61,332 nucleotides of DNA from the NCBI GenBank assembly GCA_024276015.1, contig JAJRXZ010000003.1:1-61332 (forward strand). Reading direction: 5' to 3'. Shown here piece after piece: positions 37,271-46,501 of the stretch. The number at the start of each line of letters is the position of its first letter. Position 1 is the stretch's first letter. Under the pieces are notes generated by a model, which worked only from the letters and a program-made list of their open reading frames with translations, was not told the DNA's origin and did no database searches. The translations under genes were made by a program, and so were the position numbers. This DNA comes from Spirochaetota bacterium (GTDB taxonomy: Bacteria; Spirochaetota; UBA4802; UBA5550).

Positions 37271-37543
37271 TTAATTTGATGAGGAATTGGTTCTGGGAGA
37301 GTTTCCGGAATTGCTTTTATGCATCTTTTTCATTTTTGACTGATGAACTGCCATTCTCCTCATCTTTTTCAGCCTTCTTCTCTCAGCTTCTTCTCTCTTT
37401 CTTTTTTTCTCGACACTGGGTTTTTCATAATATCTTCTTCTTTTTAATTCTTTGAAAATACCCTCAAATGCCATTTTTTTCTTTAAATTTTTAAAAGCTC
37501 TTTCAATATCACCGTTTACATCTACTTCCAAGGGGCTTGTCAT
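37271..37543 (-). CDS. rpsU: 30S ribosomal protein S21
   Basis: A small-subunit protein near the anti-Shine-Dalgarno region. The S21 core covers residues ~7-60 with 'EGIFKELKRRRYYEKPSVEKKRKREEAERRR' features such as RRRYYEKPS and KKRKREEAERRR. It is extended by ~25 residues of Lys, Met, Ser and Asn, giving 90 residues where 58-71 is common. A near-perfect promoter lies upstream. Confidence 0.93.
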   Translation of the reverse strand: MTSPLEVDVNGDIERAFKNLKKKMAFEGIFKELKRRRYYEKPSVEKKRKREEAERRRLKKMRRMAVHQSKMKKMHKSNSGNSPRTNSSSN

Positions 37544-37579
37544 AAAATCACATCCTTCAATACTTAAATTTATGAAGGC

Positions 37580-37608
37580 ACAATAAGAAAAAGATAAATT
37601 TTTGTCAA
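37580..37608 (-). promoter_or_regulatory. Promoter of rpsU
   Basis: On the minus strand, TTGACA (37608-37603) and TATTGT (37585-37580) with a 17-nt spacer. The -35 box is a full consensus match, as expected for a ribosomal gene. Confidence 0.65.
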
Positions 37609-37817
37609 TATAATTTATTCATTTATAAAAATCGCCCAAAATTTCAATATATATTAAATTCGAACAGATCATAAAACAATCGGCAAATACTGTTTTGTCT
37701 TGACAAAAAAGAATATTTTTTTAATTAAATAATAAAATTCATTACTATTTTTTGTTGAATTTTAGAAGAATCATACCATAATAAATCTTTACGCCGAATT
37801 ATTAGAACCGAATAACT

Positions 37818-38132
37818 ATGAAAAAATATACTTCAGCAGCATTGACTGCCATCCTGATTATTTCATTTGCAGAAATCTCATATTCCAGAGGATATTTCAG
37901 CCGGGGAAAAACATACTATGTTTACAGAAAATATGATAAAGCAAAGGAGATGTTCCTAAAAGTTATTGAAAAACATGAACATGGCGATTCATACTATTTT
38001 CTCGGAGAGATCGAAAAACTGCAGGGCAGATACAGGGAAGCAATGGAATATTATCAGAAAGCGGCTATTCTGAATACAACAAAAAAATATAAAAAAATGC
38101 CTACTGGAATCTTGTTGTACTGGCCGAAATGA
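37818..38132 (+). CDS. TPR protein, 5' part of a probably frameshifted gene
   Basis: A 104-residue ORF with a signal peptide (residues 1-23) and two TPR units. It leaves frame at an A7 run (38091-38097): codons after it read 'MPTGILLYWPK' and stop. One base later the frame gives 'AYWNLVVLAEMSGDYQYLVK', a natural TPR continuation into the next ORF. The two parts thus look like one periplasmic TPR protein of about 500 residues. Causes could be a one-base deletion, a sequencing error or slippage at the homopolymer. The following ORF's own ATG overlaps this stop by 4 nt, so translational coupling is another reading. Confidence 0.7.
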   Translation: MKKYTSAALTAILIISFAEISYSRGYFSRGKTYYVYRKYDKAKEMFLKVIEKHEHGDSYYFLGEIEKLQGRYREAMEYYQKAAILNTTKKYKKMPTGILLYWPK

Positions 38133-39319
38133 GCGGAGATTACCAGTATCTTGTAAAAACATGCATCTATATGTGGGAAAAACTCCGCGATTCAGGTGCA
38201 AAGTCAAAGATCGAACATATAATAAATAAATCTCTCTGGTCGGATAATAAAGAAGCCGTAGTGAAATATAAATCTGCAATGAAATTTAAAAAAAACAAAA
38301 ATATGGATAAAGCCATAGAACTTTTTAAGGAATCAATCAGGATCGATCCGTCTTTTCTTGCACCGAAATTTGAACTGGGAATGTTTGCCTACAGAGAAGG
38401 TGAACCGAGCAAAGCTCTGGAATATCTAAATGAAATAGCAGTACGGGTTCCTTTCTATGCAGATCTTCATCTAATCCTTGGCGAGATCCAATTTAAGAAT
38501 AAAAACTACTCCACTGCAATAGACCACTTTAACAGAGCCCTTGAATACGGTTTTCTTAAGAGACAAATAAAGTATATTATAAAACTCAAAAGAGGTACTT
38601 CTCATTATAAGTTAGGTGAATTTGAAAAGGCCGAAGATGATATTTACGAAGCTCTTAAATATAATCCCGGATCGCTGGAAGCTCTTACCCTCCTTGCTGC
38701 GATCAATATAAAATTAAAAAGATACGACTCGGCGCTGGATTCATTGCTTAAAGCACACAGGCTGAAAAAAAACAATCCTGTTATTATCTATAAGATCGGC
38801 AGTCTCTATTACAGGAAAAATGATCTAAGATACATAAAATACTTTGACAGGCTCTTTAATTTAACATTGAGATGGGGAGACCGGTCAAAGAGAGCATATT
38901 ACAAAGCTTTTAAAATAATCGCTATCCGGCACTTTGAAAAAAAAGATTTCGGCAAAGTTATTCAAATCGCAGAAGCAATTCCGCAAATTCTGAACAGCAG
39001 CAAACATGCAAAGATAATTGCTAGAGCATATTTTTTTACAGGGAAATATAAAAAAACTATTGAGATATTGGGAAATATGTCCCTTGACGATGACGATAGA
39101 TTTTTGCTGTCCAAAGCATATTCACGAAATAAAATGGAAGAAAAGGCAAAAAATATACTCATACAATTAATAGACAACAACGAATACTACCTAAAAGCAA
39201 AAAAAGACCACCGGCTGAAGAAAATTATCAGAGATATTGAAGCTGACAGAAGAAAGGAAGAAGCAGGTTATAGGGAAAACGATAAAAAAGGGAAAACCGA
39301 AAGAGATGCAGGCCAATAA
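38129..39319 (+). CDS. TPR-repeat protein, 3' part
   Basis: A 396-residue ORF of consecutive tetratricopeptide repeats (~45-340), for example 'MDKAIELFKESIRIDPSF' and 'NYSTAIDHFNRALEYGF', ending in a charged Lys/Arg tail. It has no signal of its own. In-frame sequence upstream of its ATG (from 38093) joins naturally to the preceding ORF, so it is probably the larger part of one secreted TPR protein. Its end overlaps the start of the permease gene, so it is co-transcribed with the ABC pair. TPR domains here could act as an assembly scaffold. Confidence 0.8.
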   Translation: MSGDYQYLVKTCIYMWEKLRDSGAKSKIEHIINKSLWSDNKEAVVKYKSAMKFKKNKNMDKAIELFKESIRIDPSFLAPKFELGMFAYREGEPSKALEYLNEIAVRVPFYADLHLILGEIQFKNKNYSTAIDHFNRALEYGFLKRQIKYIIKLKRGTSHYKLGEFEKAEDDIYEALKYNPGSLEALTLLAAINIKLKRYDSALDSLLKAHRLKKNNPVIIYKIGSLYYRKNDLRYIKYFDRLFNLTLRWGDRSKRAYYKAFKIIAIRHFEKKDFGKVIQIAEAIPQILNSSKHAKIIARAYFFTGKYKKTIEILGNMSLDDDDRFLLSKAYSRNKMEEKAKNILIQLIDNNEYYLKAKKDHRLKKIIRDIEADRRKEEAGYRENDKKGKTERDAGQ

Positions 39320-40193
39320 AAACCATCTTTATCTGATCCTACTCCTGCTGTTAAATGCTGCTGCCATAACAATTAATATTTATCTGAAACTTCCTCCTGA
39401 GAATATTCTACTTTTCGTAACCGGAGGGCTTTTCTATTTTCTCTTCCTGAAGATCAACCGCATTCATCTAAAATACGAGTGCGATTACATCCAGAGCGGC
39501 GAAGGTTTATCCGGTATCCTTATGATAATAATTGCCGCAAGATTTATTTCGTCTAATATTTATATCATACTCGTTTTCACTATAGTATCCGTAATTTTTA
39601 TCGAGGTATTTCTTAACGATATCATTCAACAAAATAATAAAGAGGCTTTTATTTACGGAGTCTACACCAATATAATTATATCTATACTAATGCTCTACTT
39701 TATTCAGAGAGACATCGATTTCACTGCTCAATATTTACCGGCTGCTGTAACCGGTTATGCAGGCGTTACGGACATTTCAGCATATCAACTTCTCGGCGCG
39801 GGGTTGATCTTTTTGATCATTTTCACATCCCTATTATTGATCAAGCCCGAATTATCTCTCTTTTCTCACGGCTTAAATTATTTTTCAATCAGCGAATTGA
39901 ATTTTAATAAACTAAAAAGAACGGCAATAATTATGAGAGGTATCGTGTTCACATTTTTAATTTTCACAATAGGGCTTGCAGGAGGGACCGGCAATTATTT
40001 TCAATGGGACCGCAAAAACAGATCGTCTCAAATTATATTAATCCTTTTTTTGGTTTTATATTCTCAAATTCTTATTCTGATATCACTGCTTACAGGCCCC
40101 TTTATTGCCGCATCGTTTTCTCTTCTATTGTCATATATCTTTTATTATTATTCAAAAAGAAAAAAGGTATACCTTTATGATAGAAATTACTGA
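39306..40193 (+). CDS. Permease-like membrane protein, FecCD/ABC-3-like
   Basis: A 295-residue protein with about eight or nine membrane helices. Pairing with a FepC-like ATPase and the arrangement 'SLFSHGLNYFSISELNFNKLKR' then a long hydrophobic pair recall the FecCD or ABC-3 permeases for siderophores or metals; the two pieces meant are SLFSHGLNYFSI and SELNFNKLKR. The classical gates are weakly conserved, so the assignment is tentative. I place the start at ATG 39306, overlapping the TPR stop by 14 nt, rather than at 39237, which would give a charged, improbable N terminus. No substrate-binding protein is encoded nearby. Confidence 0.6.
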   Translation: MQANKNHLYLILLLLLNAAAITINIYLKLPPENILLFVTGGLFYFLFLKINRIHLKYECDYIQSGEGLSGILMIIIAARFISSNIYIILVFTIVSVIFIEVFLNDIIQQNNKEAFIYGVYTNIIISILMLYFIQRDIDFTAQYLPAAVTGYAGVTDISAYQLLGAGLIFLIIFTSLLLIKPELSLFSHGLNYFSISELNFNKLKRTAIIMRGIVFTFLIFTIGLAGGTGNYFQWDRKNRSSQIILILFLVLYSQILILISLLTGPFIAASFSLLLSYIFYYYSKRKKVYLYDRNY

Positions 40194-40953
40194 CCTGAGA
40201 TTCTCACTAAATAATACATTAATACTGAATAATTTCAATATGACACTAAATGACGGAGAAATAATCGGCATTATAGGCCGGGCCGGCACGGGCAAAAGTG
40301 TTTTCCTTAAAATTCTTGCCGGAATCTTAAAAAATTTCGAAGGAGAGATTCTGTATAACTCGCGCCCTTTATCATCATTCACAAGAAACGAGATCAATAA
40401 AGATATTTCATATCTGAACTATAAAAGACCCGACAACCCGGACGATACCATATACGATTTCACTCTTCTGTCCAGGATCCCTCATAAAAGCCTGTTTAAA
40501 CCTTTTTCAGAATATGACCTTCAGGTAACCGAAGAGTACTTAAGAGCCTTTAATCTGATCCGCCACAGAGACAAAGTGTTAGGACAGCTTTCCGATTCAA
40601 ATCTGAAAAAGACTCTCCTTGCCCATACATTCGCGAGAGAAGCGTCTCTTCTGCTGATGGATAATCCGACAGGGGAAACCGATATTGAAGCATCTTCTCT
40701 ATTAAGAAAAAATCTGATAAAATATGTAATTGACGGGGACAGAATAGCCATTATTGCATCAAACGACCTGAACTTCATCTTTCAGACCGCAGACAGAATT
40801 ATAATTCTCAAAAACGGATCGGTTGCAGTGGATATGCTGCCTCATAATATTGACTCGGATTTAATAAAAGAATTATTCGGCATTGAGGTTATTATGTCCA
40901 GAAACATCTACAACGGCAGGCCGGAAATTCACTTTTTCCCGGACAACAGTTAA
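40177..40953 (+). CDS. Degenerate ABC-transporter ATP-binding protein
   Basis: A 258-residue FepC-like ATPase. Walker A is intact (GRAGTGKS, residues 34-41). Nearly every other catalytic element is altered: the Q-loop reads YLNY instead of YLPQ, the signature LSGGE reads LSDSN (138-142), Walker B ends Asp162-Asn163 in place of Asp-Glu, and the switch His is Asn196 (SNDLN). It probably binds ATP but hydrolyses it poorly, or works only as a half of a heterodimer. I start at ATG 40177, overlapping the permease by 17 nt; the longer ORF from 40105 lies within the permease. Third gene of the TPR operon. Confidence 0.8.
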   Translation: MIEITDLRFSLNNTLILNNFNMTLNDGEIIGIIGRAGTGKSVFLKILAGILKNFEGEILYNSRPLSSFTRNEINKDISYLNYKRPDNPDDTIYDFTLLSRIPHKSLFKPFSEYDLQVTEEYLRAFNLIRHRDKVLGQLSDSNLKKTLLAHTFAREASLLLMDNPTGETDIEASSLLRKNLIKYVIDGDRIAIIASNDLNFIFQTADRIIILKNGSVAVDMLPHNIDSDLIKELFGIEVIMSRNIYNGRPEIHFFPDNS

Positions 40954-40960
40954 TTTTTTT

Positions 40961-41311
40961 CTAAGTATAATGCTTGATCTTTAATTTGCACTCTTCGGGG
41001 CTGTCGGCAAAAATGAGATTCGAATAGACATCAAGAGTATCTACAAGTTCCAGCAGATCTTCTCCGGCCCAGAGAAGGATCACGCGTGTTCCCCTTTCCT
41101 TTGCTTCAAAAGACATATCCATCAGTGAATTCAATCCTGCAGATGTTACAACCTTAACATTGACCATATTAAGAATAACGCTTTCATTCTCAATTATTCT
41201 CCGGACAACGGTTTCAAAGCTTCTTACAGTATTGGCGCTTAAATTCCCCATCAGGTCAATAATTTTGTAACCGTCAAAATCTCTGATCGTGTAATTAATA
41301 TTGTCAGCCAC
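40961..41311 (-). CDS. STAS-domain anti-sigma factor antagonist
   Basis: A 116-residue single STAS domain of the SpoIIAA/RsbV type. The phosphorylatable serine is seen in 'VTSAGLNSL' (around residue 55). Such proteins release a sigma factor or regulator from an anti-sigma kinase when dephosphorylated. No partner kinase is nearby. It is the last gene of the rpmF-rnc-nudix-aroB unit, 11 nt after aroB. Confidence 0.85.
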   Translation of the reverse strand: MADNINYTIRDFDGYKIIDLMGNLSANTVRSFETVVRRIIENESVILNMVNVKVVTSAGLNSLMDMSFEAKERGTRVILLWAGEDLLELVDTLDVYSNLIFADSPEECKLKIKHYT

Positions 41312-41322
41312 TTCTATCCCTC

Positions 41323-42423
41323 TCAGCCGTTAAAAACAGGAACAGAGTTATTAATGTATTTTTCCAAAGCACTGTCAATAATCTTCTCATCTATCTGAAC
41401 GTCAAAAAGGGGATTAAAAAGCCCTTTAAGAAGCACCATATTTATCTTGCCGTTATAATTTTTTTTGTCATACTTCATATGCTCAATTATTTTATGACAG
41501 GAGATCTTGCCCTTTCGGTTAAAAAGCTTATATTTATGAATGAGAAGCAATGCCCTGTTGAACTCTCCGGCTTCAAGCCAGCCCATCTCCTTTGATATTC
41601 CAAGAGCAGCGACCATTCCCATTGATACAGCTCTTCCATGAGATATGCCCTTATATTTCATTGAAGATTCAATTGCATGCCCCACAGTATGGCCGAAATT
41701 CAATATTGCTCTCAATCCCGATTCTTTTTCGTCATTTTCCACAACCGAAGATTTGAACTTAACGGAACGGTATATCAATTCAGACAATTCGCCTTCTATT
41801 TTAAGGGAGTCCATATCCTTTGCCTCAAGTATCTCAATAGTTTCTTTTTCTCCGATAAAACCATGTTTTAAAATTTCAGTTATACCGTTTTTAATCTCTT
41901 CCTGAGGTAATGTCTTTAAAAATTGAGTATCGCAAATGACCATAGAAGGCTGATGAAAAGCTCCGACAATATTTTTCCCCAGAGACAGATTAACGGCAAC
42001 CTTCCCACCGATACTGGAATCCACCATTGAAAGGAGAGTTGTAGGAATATGAACCAAGGATATTCCCCTCATATAGAGAGCGGATAAGAATCCGGCAAAA
42101 TCACCTGTGACGCCGCCGCCAAGAGAAACAACTGTAGATCTTCTGTTCAGGCCCAACTTAATAAATTTTTCAAAGAAACCGCCCGCATATTTATAACTTT
42201 TATTCTCTTCTCTGTCGTTAAAAACAATGATACGCTGATCGGAATTTGCCGGGAGTGAATTCTTAATATAGGATTCATGGAATTTTAAAACCTCTGCGCT
42301 GACAATAAATACGGTTCCATTTGGTGACCGATCTTCAAGATATTTCTTTACAAGCGGCAATATTGCAGTGCCGATATGAACATCATAACAACTTAAATGA
42401 GTTTTTACGTTAATGTTTCTCAT
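41323..42423 (-). CDS. aroB: 3-Dehydroquinate synthase
   Basis: Second enzyme of the shikimate pathway, making 3-dehydroquinate from DAHP with NAD and zinc. The 366-residue length is normal. Family motifs are 'SLGGGVTGDFAGFLSALYMRG' (read as GGGVTGDFAGF), 'PTTLLSMVDSSIGGKVAVN' (PTTLLSMVDSSIGGK) and zinc-site segments 'EILKHGFIG' and 'NFGHTVGHAIE'. The start overlaps the Nudix stop by 4 nt (ATGA). Confidence 0.95.
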   Translation of the reverse strand: MRNINVKTHLSCYDVHIGTAILPLVKKYLEDRSPNGTVFIVSAEVLKFHESYIKNSLPANSDQRIIVFNDREENKSYKYAGGFFEKFIKLGLNRRSTVVSLGGGVTGDFAGFLSALYMRGISLVHIPTTLLSMVDSSIGGKVAVNLSLGKNIVGAFHQPSMVICDTQFLKTLPQEEIKNGITEILKHGFIGEKETIEILEAKDMDSLKIEGELSELIYRSVKFKSSVVENDEKESGLRAILNFGHTVGHAIESSMKYKGISHGRAVSMGMVAALGISKEMGWLEAGEFNRALLLIHKYKLFNRKGKISCHKIIEHMKYDKKNYNGKINMVLLKGLFNPLFDVQIDEKIIDSALEKYINNSVPVFNG

Positions 42424-42872
42424 TTAATGCGCCACATTTTACCTGTATAGGAATCGATCTCTTCATTCATTAAAATGGAGATCAGTTCATTATTCACAGG
42501 CGGAAATAATCTCAAACCTTTCAACTCTTCCAGTTCAAAAAAGGAATATCCCAGCAGCCTTTCTTCATCGCCAATATGGAAACGTCCTCCATTGTAAGAA
42601 CAGTGAAAAAAGATATTCAAAATATGCCTCTGACCTTCGGGGTGAATTGAATCGCAGATAAAAGCGAGCTTCTTAACTTCTATTGAGATATTCAGCTCTT
42701 CGGAAAATTCTCTTATTAATGCTTCATCAAGGGATTCGCCGAAATCGACACCTCCGCCAGGCAAAAGCCAGTACACCTCCTCATTCTTTTTATGCGAGAT
42801 AAGAAGAAGTTTGTTATCCCTCACGAGAATACCCGCCACTCTGACTCTTAATTTTTTCTCTATATCGCTCAA
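42420..42872 (-). CDS. Nudix hydrolase
   Basis: A 150-residue pyrophosphohydrolase. The Nudix box GX5EX7REUXEEXGU is present: 'GGVDFGESLDEALIREFSEEL', written in parts as GGVDFGE, SLDEALI and REFSEEL. Substrate (oxidised nucleotide, NDP-sugar or other) cannot be told. It overlaps rnc at its start and aroB at its end by 4 nt each, so all three are translationally coupled. Confidence 0.9.
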   Translation of the reverse strand: MSDIEKKLRVRVAGILVRDNKLLLISHKKNEEVYWLLPGGGVDFGESLDEALIREFSEELNISIEVKKLAFICDSIHPEGQRHILNIFFHCSYNGGRFHIGDEERLLGYSFFELEELKGLRLFPPVNNELISILMNEEIDSYTGKMWRIK

Positions 42873-43630
42873 ATGGCAGGAACTCCGTTATAAATTTTTT
42901 TCATAACAAATCTGGCTGCGTTCATCTCCGCTTTCCTTTTACTGCTTCCCCTGCCGGTAGAGACTTTTTTACCGTTTACGATCAGTTTAACGACAAATTC
43001 TTTCCGGTGATCGGGGCCCTTCTCTTCAACTACAACATATTCAGGGCTGTTTTTATATTTTTTTTGCACATATTCCTGCAGAGCCGTTTTTGCGTCTATT
43101 AAACTGGGCAGTTCTACAGTTTTCTCAATTTCGGATCTCAAAAGGCCCATTATAAATTTTCTGCTGGTTTTGATGCCGGAATCAAGATAAATAGCGCCGA
43201 TAATCGATTCAAGTGTATTTGCAAGGATAGATATCCTGGATCTGCCCCCGCTGTTCTCTTCTCCTCTGCCCATCTGAATAAAACTGCCAATATTTAATGC
43301 ACCGGCAACCCTTGCAAGCGTTTCGTCGGATACAATAACCGATTTTATCTTTGCAAGATTTCCTTCAGGATAGCCCTCATAATGCTTGTAAAGATAATCA
43401 CTGATGATAAAACCAAGAACCGAATCTCCCAGATGTTCCAGACGTTCATTATCTTTTACTGCCGAACCCGATTCATTAATATAAGATCTGTGAGTCAGAG
43501 CCATATTGAGAAGGCTTTTATCATTAAATTTTGTCTTTAAGATCGTTTCCAGCCTGCTTAGCTGTCTGTACCTGCTCTTTCTGCTTTTATCCTTAACTTT
43601 TTTCGAATCGTTTTTCGTTTCTTTAGACAT
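42869..43630 (-). CDS. rnc: Ribonuclease III
   Basis: Cleaves double-stranded RNA in rRNA and mRNA processing. The catalytic domain has ERLEHLGDSVLGF (residues 62-74) and the metal-binding 'TLESIIGAIYLDSG'. The dsRNA-binding domain is at ~175-250. Length 253 is about 25 more than E. coli because of a Lys-rich N terminus. First gene of the coupled rnc-nudix-aroB-STAS group. Confidence 0.94.
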   Translation of the reverse strand: MSKETKNDSKKVKDKSRKSRYRQLSRLETILKTKFNDKSLLNMALTHRSYINESGSAVKDNERLEHLGDSVLGFIISDYLYKHYEGYPEGNLAKIKSVIVSDETLARVAGALNIGSFIQMGRGEENSGGRSRISILANTLESIIGAIYLDSGIKTSRKFIMGLLRSEIEKTVELPSLIDAKTALQEYVQKKYKNSPEYVVVEEKGPDHRKEFVVKLIVNGKKVSTGRGSSKRKAEMNAARFVMKKIYNGVPAI

Positions 43631-43710
43631 TACTATTGGATTAAAATGGAATTTTCGTCTCTTTGCTGATATAATTAACGATATCGGTAAAAGTTGTCAA
43701 GAGATAATAC

Positions 43711-43740
43711 AAAAAGGGATGTCCAGGAGACATCCCTTTC
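43711..43740 (-). terminator. Terminator between rpmF and rnc
   Basis: GGGATGTC (43716-43723) and GACATCCC (43729-43736), extended by A/T pairs, with a T5 tail on the minus strand. It lies about 25 nt after the rpmF stop. It may partly separate rpmF from the rnc group. Confidence 0.75.
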
Positions 43741-43764
43741 CGATTTCTATAAAAACTACATATT

Positions 43765-43956
43765 TTAATCTTTTATTTTAATCTTCTTCTCAACAACCAG
43801 CTGTCCCTTATAGAAACCGCACTCAGGACATACCCTATGAGGCAAAACATACGCGTTGCACTTGGGGCATGGTCTCAATGTGGGCACCCCTATAGCATCA
43901 TGAGACCTTCTCATTCTGGACTTTGATTTAGATTTCCTTCTCTTTGGTACTGCCAC
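43765..43956 (-). CDS. rpmF: 50S ribosomal protein L32
   Basis: A 63-residue large-subunit protein. It starts '[18 protein letters not shown]' and has the zinc pairs CPKC and CPEC, the zinc-ribbon form of L32. Followed by a strong terminator. Confidence 0.95.
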   Translation of the reverse strand: MAVPKRRKSKSKSRMRRSHDAIGVPTLRPCPKCNAYVLPHRVCPECGFYKGQLVVEKKIKIKD

Positions 43957-44067
43957 AACAAACTCCCGCCTTTTTTAGTTATTTTTTGGAATAATCTTTT
44001 TCATATTTCTATATGTCAAGATTTATTTACACTTCAAAGTTTGATATTCACATATCAATAATAGAGA

Positions 44068-44784
44068 TTATTTCCGAAAACCGATTAAAAATAGTCTCTT
44101 TTTTGCCTTTTCGGCAAAAAGAGACCGGGGATAAGATGAAATTACTCTGTTGAAGTATCTTACGGATTCCTTAACTTTTCCCTTTTTACTGTAAATTCTG
44201 CCTATACTATAAAGTACCTGATCGGCAATGACAGCATCGGCAAATTTTAATTCCAGTTTTTTGTATAATTTCATTGCGCTGTCAAGATCTTTCATCTCTT
44301 CGAGAGCGGCTGCCGCTTTCTGCAAAGCCAAAGCAGAAAACATCGATGATGAAGATTCATCGGCATACTTTATAAGATAATCCTTCGCACTCTTCAAATC
44401 CCCGGAATCATAATATAGATTTCCGGCGATATAATACGATATCTCTTTAACAAAACCGGAATAAGAAGATCCAGCCAGAATAAGCAGTTTCTCTATGGTT
44501 TTTTTTCTGATATTATTGTCTTTGTTCTTATACTTCTCATATTCGTCCATTATTTCTTCAAATCTGACAAGCTGTACTATTTTTTTATTCGATATATAGA
44601 GATACCCGCCAATCACCAATACGCACAAAAGAATAAAGGCTGTAAGAGAGAATAATACAATTTTTCTTTTATCCTTAATAAAATCTCTTACATTCATGAG
44701 GAAGTTTTCAATTACATTCCTCTCAATCTTTATATCTTTCCTTATTTCTATATTACCGTCTCTTCTGATCCTTTTTTTTGCCAT
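44068..44784 (-). CDS. Membrane-anchored TPR-like protein
   Basis: A 238-residue protein with a basic cytoplasmic N terminus, one transmembrane helix (~42-65) and a TPR-like periplasmic or external part (~70-235; 'DLDSAMKLYKKLELKFADA' and 'KVKESVRYFNRVISSYPRS'). The layout matches YfgM/BamD-adjacent scaffolding proteins in type but not closely in sequence. It starts 6 nt after rpsA, suggesting co-transcription. Function unknown. Confidence 0.75.
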   Translation of the reverse strand: MAKKRIRRDGNIEIRKDIKIERNVIENFLMNVRDFIKDKRKIVLFSLTAFILLCVLVIGGYLYISNKKIVQLVRFEEIMDEYEKYKNKDNNIRKKTIEKLLILAGSSYSGFVKEISYYIAGNLYYDSGDLKSAKDYLIKYADESSSSMFSALALQKAAAALEEMKDLDSAMKLYKKLELKFADAVIADQVLYSIGRIYSKKGKVKESVRYFNRVISSYPRSLFAEKAKKRLFLIGFRK

Positions 44785-44789
44785 ATCCC

Positions 44790-46463
44790 TTATTTTCCAT
44801 TTCCACCCAGTTTTATGTCAACCATGTCGCCAAGAGCAACCGTACTGGAACTTTTATTATTTAAGATTTTCTTTAATTCTTCTTTTTCAGATATTATATC
44901 ATAGTGTTTTATGCTGAGAGAAAGTCTCTTTTTTGCCACATCAACTCCCAGAACAATCGCTTTTACAGGATCGCCCACCTTGAATCTGTCCTCCAGATTT
45001 TCAATCCGCGAACTTGATACTTCGGAAATATGAACAAGCCCCTCAACATTCTCTTCCAGTTTAATAAAAAGCCCGAAATCGGTAATGCCTGAAATTGTGC
45101 CTTCTACCTTCATCTGCGGCTGATACTTTTCTTTTATGATCTCCCATGGCGATTTTGTAAGCTGCTTGATACCGCAGGATATTCTCATCTCATCCTTATT
45201 TATATCAAGAATTTTGAATTGGACCTCATCGTCTACTTTATAATTCTCTCTGAAATCCTTTCTGTCTTCCTCCCAGAAGATATCAGAAGCATGTATTAAA
45301 CCGTCAATTTCATTTTCCAGCTCAACAAACATGCCGAATTTTACAATTTTCTTTATCTTATTCTTATGAACGGAACCAATTGGAAACCTCTCTTCAATAG
45401 TATCCCATGGATTGGGCTGCAGCTGCTTTAAACCGAGAAGTATTTTCCTCTCGTCCTTTTTAATTTCAAGAATCTGCAAATCAAGGGTCTGCCCTTTTTT
45501 TAGAAAATTCACAGCATTAACAACATTTTTTGTCCAGGACAGATCGGAATTTTTTACAAATCCGTCAATATTACTGTCAATCTCCACAAAAGCTCCCTGA
45601 TTAATTAAAGTTACAACTTTACCGGACACTCTGTCTCCGGTCTTATATGTTTCGTCAATATTAAGCCAGGGGTCTTGCGTCAACTGTTTCAGACCAAGAG
45701 ATACCTTCTGCTCATCATCATTTATATCAAGAATTACAAATTCTCTTTCCTCATTCAATTTCAGAATTTTTCTCTGCTTAAAAACATTTTTCCAGGACAT
45801 GTCATTCCTGTGAAGAAGAGCATCAATTCCATCAATACGAATAAATGCTCCGAACTCTACGAATTTTACTGCTTTGCCGGTTATCCGGTCGCCTTTATTA
45901 TATTTGGTTCTGAAATTTTCCCAGTTTGCCTTTTTCTCATCGTCAAGGAAGTCCTTCCTGGAGAGAATAACAGATTTTTTCTTCTCATCAACGGTTTTTA
46001 TTTTAAAATCGTATAATTCGTCCGATTTTGTTATCTTTTTCAGATCTGCAGATAATGAAAACGGAAGGAAGGCAGTAACGTCATTTATTTCAATAATTTT
46101 CCCCTTACCGGTAACGCTCTGGATCCTGCCCTTTACGTATATATTCCCGTCTTTATAGGATTGCAGAAAATCCGCCCATCTCTTCTCAACATCCGCTGCA
46201 ATCTTGGAAAACTGATATACGCCATCTACAAGTCTTTTATTCTGGAGCATTACATCCACAATATCGCCTACTTCAGGCTTACTGTCAAACTCTTCAAGGG
46301 CAATACCGCCGTCCGATTTTGTGCCCACATTTATGTAAGCATATTCCGAATCGATTGTAACGATCTCACCCTGAATGATCATGCCGGGCAGAATCTCATC
46401 CGTAGCGGAATCAGCTACATGCTCCATATTAATTGATTCGTTGTTTTCTTCTAAATGGTCCAT
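44790..46463 (-). CDS. rpsA: 30S ribosomal protein S1
   Basis: A 557-residue S1 with six S1 RNA-binding repeats (beginning ~residues 25, 110, 190, 275, 360 and 445). Repeats 3-6 carry the usual 'GAFVEID..DGFVKNSDLSW' signatures, for example GAFIRIDGIDAL and GLFIKLEENVEGL. It helps mRNA bind the 30S subunit. cmk-rpsA neighbours are common in bacteria. Full length suggests a Gram-negative-type S1. Confidence 0.94.
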   Translation of the reverse strand: MDHLEENNESINMEHVADSATDEILPGMIIQGEIVTIDSEYAYINVGTKSDGGIALEEFDSKPEVGDIVDVMLQNKRLVDGVYQFSKIAADVEKRWADFLQSYKDGNIYVKGRIQSVTGKGKIIEINDVTAFLPFSLSADLKKITKSDELYDFKIKTVDEKKKSVILSRKDFLDDEKKANWENFRTKYNKGDRITGKAVKFVEFGAFIRIDGIDALLHRNDMSWKNVFKQRKILKLNEEREFVILDINDDEQKVSLGLKQLTQDPWLNIDETYKTGDRVSGKVVTLINQGAFVEIDSNIDGFVKNSDLSWTKNVVNAVNFLKKGQTLDLQILEIKKDERKILLGLKQLQPNPWDTIEERFPIGSVHKNKIKKIVKFGMFVELENEIDGLIHASDIFWEEDRKDFRENYKVDDEVQFKILDINKDEMRISCGIKQLTKSPWEIIKEKYQPQMKVEGTISGITDFGLFIKLEENVEGLVHISEVSSSRIENLEDRFKVGDPVKAIVLGVDVAKKRLSLSIKHYDIISEKEELKKILNNKSSSTVALGDMVDIKLGGNGK

Positions 46464-46501
46464 AATCAGCCATCCTAATTTTTATTAAAAATACGGATCT
46501 G

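Noticed and set aside
39237-39305. Upstream start for the permease-like gene
   Set aside because: It would add a charged N terminus overlapping the TPR gene more deeply; ATG 39306 fits better.
45675-46158. Plus-strand ORFs opposite rpsA
   Set aside because: Antisense open frames in a well-supported S1 gene; no independent support.
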